Source: Aquisphaera insulae
GTDB lineage: Bacteria > Planctomycetota > Planctomycetia > Isosphaerales > Isosphaeraceae
Assembly: GCF_011064615.1 (NCBI RefSeq)
Contig: NZ_JAALJH010000027.1
Location: 1 to 64,000 of the forward strand
Length of the DNA: 64,000 bases
Direction of reading: 5' to 3'
The notes under the pieces were generated by a model. It did no database searches. It saw only the letters and a list, made by a program, of their open reading frames with translations, and was not told the DNA's origin. The translations under genes and the position numbers were made by a program. Shown here one piece after another: positions 26,675-33,638 of this stretch (positions are counted from its first letter, which is position 1; every line of letters starts with the position of its first letter).

Positions 26675-27481
26675 ATGGTCGAGTCCGCCGATCGAGGACG
26701 TGGATCGCTCATCGCCGTGGGAACGGGTATCCGCATCGCCGGGCAGTTGACGACCGAGGCCATCGCCTGGATGCGTCGGGCCGATCGGGTGCTCTACGTG
26801 GTGGGCGACCCCATCGCCGAGGTCGCGATCCGAGAGTTGAACCCGCAGGGCGCCGAATCCCTCCTGCCGATGTATGGCGAGGGCATGCCTCGCCAGCAAA
26901 GCTACCGAGCCATGGTCGGCCGGATGCTCGACTGCGTCCGGTCCGGCATGGTCACCTGCACCGTGACCTACGGCCATCCCGGCATCTTCGCCACCCCGAC
27001 CCATGAGGCCGTGCGTCAGGCCCGCGCAGAGGGATACCCGGCAAGGATCCTGCCCGCGATCTCCGCCGAGGACTGCCTGTTTGCCGACCTCTGCGTCGAC
27101 CCGGCAGCCAACGGCTGCCAGACGTACGAGGCAGCCGACTTCCTGCTCCACGGCCGGGTGATCGACAACTCGGCGTCAGTCGTGCTCTGGCAGATCGGCG
27201 TCGGTGGCGATCCCCTCTACCGGAGGGGGGGATACGACCTGTCGCTCCTGCCGTCGCTGGTCGAGCGGCTGCGACTCTTCTATCCGCCCGACCACATCGG
27301 CTACGTCTACGAGGCGGCGACGCTCCCCGCCACATCCTCGTATGTGTGCCCGTGCCCACTGTCCGAACTCTGCCGGACCAGGCTGACCTCCGCGTCGACC
27401 CTGTACATCCCGCCCTGGCGGGTATCCAGCGTCGACCCCGCCGTCCAGGCCCGGATCGCGGCGATGCACTCGGCTACCTGA
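26675..27481 (+). CDS. borosin-type peptide backbone alpha-N-methyltransferase A (TP-methylase fold)
   Basis: The 268-residue protein uses the ATG after GAGGGA (TTG and ATG starts further up lack one; the paralogue begins at the same point). It has the tetrapyrrole-methylase SAM loop LIAVGTGI, then Y67-x5-R73-x3-Y77, matching the catalytic Tyr66/Arg72/Tyr76 of OphMA, followed by VTYGHPGIF and ISAEDCLFADLCVDP, GCQTYEAADFLL and LWQIGVGGD, all close to OphMA as I recall it. Unlike OphMA it is not fused to a core, and ends after the methylase domain: the 'split' arrangement. It should transfer methyl groups from SAM to backbone amides of the upstream precursor in the cytoplasm. Cobalamin-type methylases are less likely, given the Tyr/Arg/Tyr triad. 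Confidence 0.85.
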   Translation: MVESADRGRGSLIAVGTGIRIAGQLTTEAIAWMRRADRVLYVVGDPIAEVAIRELNPQGAESLLPMYGEGMPRQQSYRAMVGRMLDCVRSGMVTCTVTYGHPGIFATPTHEAVRQARAEGYPARILPAISAEDCLFADLCVDPAANGCQTYEAADFLLHGRVIDNSASVVLWQIGVGGDPLYRRGGYDLSLLPSLVERLRLFYPPDHIGYVYEAATLPATSSYVCPCPLSELCRTRLTSASTLYIPPWRVSSVDPAVQARIAAMHSAT

Positions 27482-27546
27482 TCCGGCCCCTCCGCGGATG
27501 TCCTCGCCGGAAGCGCACACTCGTCATCAAGACTCGAGGAGGTCAC

Positions 27547-28983
27547 ATGAAGCGAGCCATTCTCTCGTGTCTGGTGGGTGCCCTCATGGCGGCGGCCGGC
27601 GGGTCCGCACATGGTGCCGATCCTCCCTCGCTGCCTTTCACCGTGACCCTCCGCGAGGTGACCTTCGCGGCGGTGCCCGGCTTGCAGTCCTTCGCGGTGG
27701 CGAGGGCCGCGGACGGCCGCTGGCTCTGCATCGGCGGCCGGCAAGCCGGCCTGCACGGCCGGTCGTCGTCCCCCCCACTGACGGACAACTTCAACAAGCT
27801 CAACGATCGGGCCTGGGTCATCGACGCCGCGGGCCGTCATGTCGCCTCACGCCGACTGGTCGAGCTTGGGCTGACGGCAAGCGTCGCGGACTCCCTGGCC
27901 GTCGTCCACCCCGAGTTCGTGCAGGACGGCGACCGGCTCTACCTCGTCGGCGGCTATGGACTGCCGACCGGCGGCCAGACCATGAGAACCTACGGATCCC
28001 TCACGGTCGTGGACGTGCCGCAGGTCATGACCGCAATCGTCGATGGCACGGCGGCGGGGGACCATATCCGCCAATCGCCCCCCAACCCCAACCTGCGCGT
28101 CACCGGGGGGTCGCTCGGCCTGATCGGCGGGACCTTCTACCTCGCCTTCGGCCAGCAGATCAACTTCAACTACTCCGAGGCGGTCAATGGGCTCTACACG
28201 TTCCAGGTCCGACCGTTCCGGATCACCGACACCGGCGCCGTCGTCTCGGTGACCATGGACGCAGCCGTCGGCGACGACTCGGCGAACCCCGGATTCCGCC
28301 GCCGCGACCTGAACGTCCTCGCCGCGATCCGCCCGGATGGCGGACGCCGCCTGACCGCGTACGGCGGAGTCTTCCAGCCCCGCGACCGGACCGCCTGGAC
28401 GCGGCCGATCGACATCGACCCGCCCGCCTCGGGGAGCGGCCCGCCCTCGGTCATCGAGACCGCCGGGGCGTTTCAGCAGAGGTTCTGTCAGTACAACTGT
28501 GCGACCCTTGCCATCCACTCGGCGGCGTCCAAGTCGATGTACGCCGTCTTCTTCGGCGGGATCTCCCAGGCGATCTACACGGAGGGCGGCGGCTTCCAGA
28601 ACGACGAGGGGCTCCCCTTTGTCGATCTCGTCTCGTGCATCTCCCGGGCCGCCAACGGATCCGCCGCCGAATTCCTCGTCGGCAAGGGGGACGGGGCTGC
28701 CACGACGGCCCCGCTTCGCCTGCCCGCCTTGCTGGGGGCCGGCGCGCGGTTCATCCCGGCGCCTCCCAGCGTCGGCGTCCTCGAGTTGGATGCGCTCCGG
28801 GGCGATATCCTGGCCGGACACATCTATGGTGGGATCGTCTCGGACAAGCCCCACGGCGGGACCACAGACGCGAGCAACCGGATCTTCGAAGTCCACGTGG
28901 CTCCCGTCGCCTCGGCGGCCATCGCCGTGCCGGCGGCCCCGCCCCTACCGATCAAGTCGACACCCCAGGGGGTCCTGCAATGA
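27547..28983 (+). CDS. exported Kelch-type beta-propeller protein
   Basis: After a signal peptide (AILSCLVGALMAAAGGSAHG) the 478-residue protein shows a propeller pattern of paired Gly and aromatic residues: LQSFAVARAADGRWLCIGGR, FVQDGDRLYLVGGYG, LTVVDVPQVMTAIVDG, GGTFYLAFGQQ, RRLTAYGGVFQPRDRTAW and SMYAVFFGGISQAIY. The same order of blocks occurs, as I recall, in Bacteroidetes Kelch proteins with type IX secretion tails; there is no such tail here. No active-site motif is evident. Its stop overlaps the start of the VioB-like gene (ATGA), so it belongs to operon A. Operon B lacks it. Binding of the mature product or a surface role is speculation. Confidence 0.78.
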   Translation: MKRAILSCLVGALMAAAGGSAHGADPPSLPFTVTLREVTFAAVPGLQSFAVARAADGRWLCIGGRQAGLHGRSSSPPLTDNFNKLNDRAWVIDAAGRHVASRRLVELGLTASVADSLAVVHPEFVQDGDRLYLVGGYGLPTGGQTMRTYGSLTVVDVPQVMTAIVDGTAAGDHIRQSPPNPNLRVTGGSLGLIGGTFYLAFGQQINFNYSEAVNGLYTFQVRPFRITDTGAVVSVTMDAAVGDDSANPGFRRRDLNVLAAIRPDGGRRLTAYGGVFQPRDRTAWTRPIDIDPPASGSGPPSVIETAGAFQQRFCQYNCATLAIHSAASKSMYAVFFGGISQAIYTEGGGFQNDEGLPFVDLVSCISRAANGSAAEFLVGKGDGAATTAPLRLPALLGAGARFIPAPPSVGVLELDALRGDILAGHIYGGIVSDKPHGGTTDASNRIFEVHVAPVASAAIAVPAAPPLPIKSTPQGVLQ

Positions 28984-30845
28984 GCGTGCTCGGCTATCCT
29001 CGCCTCCATTTCAAGGGGGCGTGCCTGATCGACCCGGCGACGGGCAACAATGACGACGTCCAGAACAACATCGACGCCGTCAACGTGAAGCTCCTCCCTC
29101 CCCTCTCCCAGATGGACCACGACCACGGGCGGGCCTGGATGACAGAGGGAGTCCAGGCAACGAACCCGCTGGATAACCAAGTTCACTGGTACATTAAAAG
29201 CGGCTGGAACTACTTCGGCGGCCTGACAATCGAATTCAAGGATGCCGCCATCACCGCCGCGACGGGCCTCAACGGCCGAACCACGACCGACGATCCCCTG
29301 GTCGGCGCCCGGGTGCGGATCCTCGGCTCGTCCGGCACGCCCTCGGCTCGGATCTGCGATTTGGACCCGACGGGCTCCGCGCTCTGCCAGATCTTCGCGG
29401 GCGAGATCTCCGTCGGCGGCGGGGACCTCCAACTCCGGGGCTTGCAGGACGTCCGCGCCTATTCCCGCTGGGTCCTCTACAGGAATGCAGGCGTCTATCA
29501 GGGCGAGCACGGTTTTGTCGGCTGCGGGGCGACCTGGCAGCTCTCGATCGACCGCAACAATCTGGAATTTCGCGGGGGTAACCGCTCGCCCCTCCTCGCG
29601 GAGTTGGCCGCTGCAGTCGAGTCCTCAAGGGGCGTCACGCTCCAGTTCAGCGTCTTCTTCCCCGAGCCAAGCATCACGGACGAGGACCTCATCGCCCAGT
29701 ATCAGAAGAACAAGTTCCCGAACAACCCCGCCCTTAGCCTGATGGTCGGGACCATCGGCGTCTGGGAGGATGGCGAGCTCGCGACCGCGCCGGGCGGGCG
29801 GCTCCTCTTAAGGTCCACCGACAACGGCCTCGGCCCGGCGATCGCGCACGTCCATGCGGATCGACACGTCGTCTCCCTCAATCTGATCTCCTGCTTTCCC
29901 GAGAAGGACTTTTCTCGACCTCCCACAAAGGCCGATTACGGCGAGGTAAGACTGGCCCTTGTCCCGTCGTCCGGGGGAGACCCGGTGCCGATCAGTACGC
30001 CGATCCCCTACGACTACCCGACCTACGAGGCAACCGGCGGCATCGTTGACCTCCCCTACGACCCGGCCGTCGCCAGCCCAGATGACCTGAATCGTGGGAC
30101 TCTCGTCCTCCTGGACGACGGGAACACCTCGGGCCGTCTCGCCATCTTGATGGGCGAGGCCAGCAACGGAGTCACCGTCGACACGGACGACCGCGGCATC
30201 TACCTCGATGTCGGCGACCGGGCCGACGTCAGCATCCTTGTGCGGAAGCGCGGCGGTCTCCCCGACGACGACGTCACGGTCTGGATCTGGGAGTACCAGT
30301 ACGTCGTTGACCCGGACGGTTTCCAGAAGCTCGCCAGCGCTTCCCTCAAGCTCGTCGGGCTCGAGCCCCATCTGACGAACCGACTCGAGTTTCCCGCGAC
30401 CATCGTATTCCCCCGGGGGAGGACCACGCCTCTACCCATCCCGATCAAGGCCATCCGGCCCGGCCCGCTGGCCCTCGCGTTCACCCTCGACGGCAAGGCC
30501 CTGGAGGATGGATATCCCTGGGACATCGCCGCCTACGCCGGCGTGAGGGTCATGCCCGACGACGACTTCTCCTCGGTCCCGAAGGATGTTCGGACGAGCT
30601 GGTCATTCCAGTACGACACCATATGGAAATTCTATGATCTCTTATTTCCAATCATGTCCAACTTCATACAACTTCATCGACAGGACGAGATGGAGGCCGC
30701 CGCCCCCAACCTGGTGGACCAGTCCGACCCGAAGCGATGGTCGACGACGGGATACATGCCTCCCACGCGTGATCTCTCGACGGGCAAGCGGGCACTCCTC
30801 GTCGAGTGGGCGAACGAGTTGGCCAAGGGTGCCAGGCATCTCTGA
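28980..30845 (+). CDS. VioB/RebD N-terminal-half homologue A (stand-alone)
   Basis: The 621-residue protein opens MSVLGYPRLHFKGACLIDPA; VioB, as I recall it, opens MSILDFPRIHFRG. Collinear similarity continues: LVGARVRILG, DLDPTGSALCQIFAGEISV, VGTIGVWEDGELATAPGGRL, HVVSLNLISCFPE, GGIVDLPYD, VRVMPDDDF, FYDLLFPIMS and YMPPTRDLSTGKRALLVEWA. VioB, RebD and StaD are about 1000 residues, the C-terminal part being a ferritin-like iminophenylpyruvate dimer synthase domain. That part is absent: the chain ends just where it would begin. No signal peptide is visible. In indolocarbazole and violacein pathways the full proteins couple indole-pyruvate imines, so the truncated form cannot be assumed to do this. 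It is the last gene of operon A. Confidence 0.72.
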   Translation: MSVLGYPRLHFKGACLIDPATGNNDDVQNNIDAVNVKLLPPLSQMDHDHGRAWMTEGVQATNPLDNQVHWYIKSGWNYFGGLTIEFKDAAITAATGLNGRTTTDDPLVGARVRILGSSGTPSARICDLDPTGSALCQIFAGEISVGGGDLQLRGLQDVRAYSRWVLYRNAGVYQGEHGFVGCGATWQLSIDRNNLEFRGGNRSPLLAELAAAVESSRGVTLQFSVFFPEPSITDEDLIAQYQKNKFPNNPALSLMVGTIGVWEDGELATAPGGRLLLRSTDNGLGPAIAHVHADRHVVSLNLISCFPEKDFSRPPTKADYGEVRLALVPSSGGDPVPISTPIPYDYPTYEATGGIVDLPYDPAVASPDDLNRGTLVLLDDGNTSGRLAILMGEASNGVTVDTDDRGIYLDVGDRADVSILVRKRGGLPDDDVTVWIWEYQYVVDPDGFQKLASASLKLVGLEPHLTNRLEFPATIVFPRGRTTPLPIPIKAIRPGPLALAFTLDGKALEDGYPWDIAAYAGVRVMPDDDFSSVPKDVRTSWSFQYDTIWKFYDLLFPIMSNFIQLHRQDEMEAAAPNLVDQSDPKRWSTTGYMPPTRDLSTGKRALLVEWANELAKGARHL

Positions 30846-31053
30846 GCCTCCACGTCTCACGATCCCGGATCGACCGTCGACCCGCCCTCCTCCCTGATCC
30901 GACCTCATCCATCGGTCCGACCGCAACCAGCGGGCTCGGGCAAGGGCGTGGCGGAGGGCGCCGTCCGCTGGTACGATCGGTCCGCCCGGATGCCCGGGGC
31001 GGCCTCGCCCCGCCCCACCTCCAAGACCCCACCTTGATGGAGCCGACCCTCCC

Positions 31054-32052
31054 ATGACGCTCGCCACGCCACTCCTGATGCTCATCGCGACGGCTTTCGG
31101 CCAGGCACCGGCGGCCGATCCCGCCACCGACCTCGGGGCCAGCATGGCCGAGGCCGCCAGGCGGTTCGTCGATTCGCTCGACGACGCCCAGAGGGCCCAC
31201 GCGACCTTCGCGTTCGGCAGCCCGGAGCGGGTGAACTGGCACTGGATCCCCCGCCCTCGCAAGGGCATTCCGATCAAGGATCTCAGGCCCGAACAGCGGG
31301 CGCTGGCCTTCGGCCTGCTCGACACCGGGCTCTCGACCCGGGGCAACCTCAAGGCCACCACGATCATGAGCCTGGAGGAGATCCTCCGCGTCGACGAGAA
31401 GGGGACCGGCCCGGTCCGCGACCCGGAGCTCTACTTCGTCAGCGTCTTCGGCACCCCCGGAGATCCCTCCGGTTGGGGCTGGCGCGTCGAGGGCCATCAC
31501 CTGGCGCTCAATTACACCCTGAAGGGGGGCCGGGTGGTCTCGGCCACGCCGTTCATGTTCGGCTCCAACCCCGCGATCGTCCGCTCCGGGCCGCACAAGG
31601 GCCTGCGCAACCTCGCGGAGATCGAGGCACCCGTAGATGCGCTGCTCGCCTCCCTGACGGACGACCAGAAGAAGGCCGCCATCGTCCGCGGCGTCGCCCC
31701 GGACGTGACGACCACGCCGAACTCCGCGAAGCTGGCGTCGGCCGCCGCGGAGGGGATCGGCTGCGAGAAGCTCTCGGCCGAGCAGCGCGAGATCGTCGCC
31801 AAAATCGTCCGCGCCTACGCGGCCAACTTCCCGCCCCCCATCGAGGCCCAGATCCTGCGGCAGCTCGCCGACAGCGAGGCCGGGCTCCACTTCGCCTGGT
31901 ACGGGCCGGCCGACCGTTCGAAGAACCACGCCTTCCGCATCCAGGGCCCGGCGCTCTTCATCGACTTCAACGACACGCAAAATGACGTGAACCACATCCA
32001 TACCTTCTATCGAGGTGTGGAGGACGATTTCGGCCTCCGGGCGACCCCGTGA
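31054..32052 (+). CDS. exported DUF3500 protein
   Basis: 332 residues with a short signal peptide (LLMLIATAFGQAPA) and the DUF3500 landmarks: FGSPERVNWHWIP, KGIPIKDLRPEQRALAFGLL, YFVSVFGTPGDPSGWGWRVEGHHLALNYTL overall (key GWRVEGHHL), GHHLALNYT and a C-terminal DDTQNDVNHIH-like FNDTQNDVNHIHTFYR. The His-rich motifs suggest metal binding, but the family has no established activity. It lies 208 bp after operon A and its GTGA overlap with the glycosyltransferase gene shows those two are coupled. Confidence 0.9.
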   Translation: MTLATPLLMLIATAFGQAPAADPATDLGASMAEAARRFVDSLDDAQRAHATFAFGSPERVNWHWIPRPRKGIPIKDLRPEQRALAFGLLDTGLSTRGNLKATTIMSLEEILRVDEKGTGPVRDPELYFVSVFGTPGDPSGWGWRVEGHHLALNYTLKGGRVVSATPFMFGSNPAIVRSGPHKGLRNLAEIEAPVDALLASLTDDQKKAAIVRGVAPDVTTTPNSAKLASAAAEGIGCEKLSAEQREIVAKIVRAYAANFPPPIEAQILRQLADSEAGLHFAWYGPADRSKNHAFRIQGPALFIDFNDTQNDVNHIHTFYRGVEDDFGLRATP

Positions 32053-33344
32053 GCCCACCCCGTCGGATCGTCCTGATGGCCGTCGGATCGCTCGGCGACC
32101 TCCATCCCTACATCGCGATCGCGCTAGGATTGAAAGGACGCGGGCACGACGCCGTCGTGGCGACCAGCCCCTGCTACCGGGCGAAGGTCGAGGCCCTGGG
32201 CCTCGGCTTCCGGCCGGTCCGGCCCGACTGCGACCGGGTGGACGACCCGTCGTTCATGGCGCGGTACATGGACCCGCGCCGGGGGACGGTCCGCGTGCTC
32301 CGCGAGCTCTTCCTGCCTGCGCTCCGCGACTCGTACGAGGACGCGACCGCGGCGGCCAGCGGGGCGGACCTGCTCGTATCGCACACGATCTTCTACGCGA
32401 CCCGATTGGTGGCCGCGAAGACGGGAATCCCGTGGGTTTCCACGGCCATCACACCCAGTGCGCTCTACTCGATCCACGACCCGCCGATGTTCCCCGGCAG
32501 GCCGGGGGTCTCTCGACTGCTCCGGCCCCTCGGTCCTGCGTTCTGGAGGGGGGCTTGGAACTTCGCGAGCCTCGCGACGCGGCACTGGGCCGGGCCGATT
32601 CGCCAGCTCGAGGCGGAGCTCGGGCTACCCGCGGTGAAGGGGCACCCGCTCGTCGATGCCCACTCCCCCGAGCTCGCGCTGGCCCTCTTCTCGCCGGTCC
32701 TTGCACCGAAGCCGCCCGACTGGCCGCCGCAGGTGAAGGTCACCGGATTCCCGTTCTTCGACCTCAGGGATGGCGATGAGCCGGGCCTGCCGGGTGAGCT
32801 GGCCCGCTTCCTGGACGATGGCCCGCCGCCGATCGTCTTCACGCTCGGCATGTCGTCGGCGAACGTCGCCGGCCGGTTCTTCGAGGACAGCCTTGCCGCG
32901 GCCGAATCGCTCGGCATGCGCGCCGTGCTGGTGGGCAAGCGGCACTCGGTCGTCGAGCCGGCCGACCCCGCCAGGGCAATCTGGTGCGAATACGCGCCGT
33001 ACTCTCAGCTCTTCCCGAAGGCCGCGATCATCGTCCACGGCGGGGGCATCGGGACGACCGGGCTCTCGATGCGGGCCGGTCGGCCAATGCTCGTCGTCCC
33101 CTTCTCTCACGACCAGCCGGACAATGCCGATCGCCTGCGACGTCTCGGAATCGCTCGAGTCCTCCCGGGACCTCGCTATAGCGCTCCACGCGTCGCGGCC
33201 GCCCTCCGCCTACTCCGCGACGATCCGTCATGCGCCCGGCGGGCCGCGGAGGTCGGCGAGCGCGTCTCGGGCGAGGACGGCGTGTCCGCGGCCTGCGACG
33301 CGCTCGAGGGCCGGCTCCGTCCCGGGATCCCCGGCGACCACTGA
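32049..33344 (+). CDS. MGT/UGT-type (GT1-like) glycosyltransferase
   Basis: A 431-residue GT-B protein. The N-terminal domain has LMAVGSLGDLHPYIAIALGL (acceptor-side Gly-rich loop with the GD-x-HP motif), and the C-terminal domain has FTLGMSSANVAGRFFEDSL and the donor-binding segment HGGGIGTTGLSMRAGRPMLV followed by PFSHDQPDNADRLRRLGIA, as in macrolide/antibiotic, rhamnosyl and sterol glycosyltransferases. It should move a nucleotide-activated sugar onto a small hydrophobic acceptor in the cytoplasm. The start is a GTG overlapping the DUF3500 stop. Because it lies between the two borosin-like operons it could decorate their product, but that is inference from position alone. Confidence 0.9.
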   Translation: MSPPRRIVLMAVGSLGDLHPYIAIALGLKGRGHDAVVATSPCYRAKVEALGLGFRPVRPDCDRVDDPSFMARYMDPRRGTVRVLRELFLPALRDSYEDATAAASGADLLVSHTIFYATRLVAAKTGIPWVSTAITPSALYSIHDPPMFPGRPGVSRLLRPLGPAFWRGAWNFASLATRHWAGPIRQLEAELGLPAVKGHPLVDAHSPELALALFSPVLAPKPPDWPPQVKVTGFPFFDLRDGDEPGLPGELARFLDDGPPPIVFTLGMSSANVAGRFFEDSLAAAESLGMRAVLVGKRHSVVEPADPARAIWCEYAPYSQLFPKAAIIVHGGGIGTTGLSMRAGRPMLVVPFSHDQPDNADRLRRLGIARVLPGPRYSAPRVAAALRLLRDDPSCARRAAEVGERVSGEDGVSAACDALEGRLRPGIPGDH

Positions 33345-33407
33345 GCACGAGTCTCACCTTCGAGCCGACAGCGGCCCGAGGCCCCCGATCCGTCCCCTCG
33401 GCTCGAA

Positions 33408-33444
33408 TGCGGAATTGTCACCACGAACCTGCGCTTGATAGGAT
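33408..33444 (+). promoter_or_regulatory. promoter-like element of borosin-like operon B
   Basis: TGCGG (33408-33412), two bases, TTGTCA (33415-33420), an 18-bp spacer and TAGGAT (33439-33444), 194 bp ahead of the kinase B start. It matches the element ahead of operon A in both boxes, in spacing, in the upstream TGCGG and in AAC at spacer positions 6-8, although the surrounding DNA is not otherwise similar. Confidence 0.5.
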
Positions 33445-33638
33445 TGGTTGAAGTTCACGTCCGAGTGGCGAGGCCGGCGGCCCTCTCTCGGCTCGCCCCT
33501 GGAACACTCAAAGACGGCCGTCGAGGAATCGCAGGAGCAGGTCCCGGAATCCAAGGGTGGCTGGCGGCGGAACGGCCCGATTCGCGGTGGAGCGGTCCGG
33601 GCCGGGAAAGACCGAAGAGCCCGGGAGAGGGAGGCCAC

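Noticed and set aside
27498..28979. Long open frame extending the VioB-like protein upstream by about 490 residues
   Set aside because: It is the +1 shadow of the Kelch gene; composition is Arg/Pro-rich nonsense, and the paralogue at 38247 starts at the equivalent Met.
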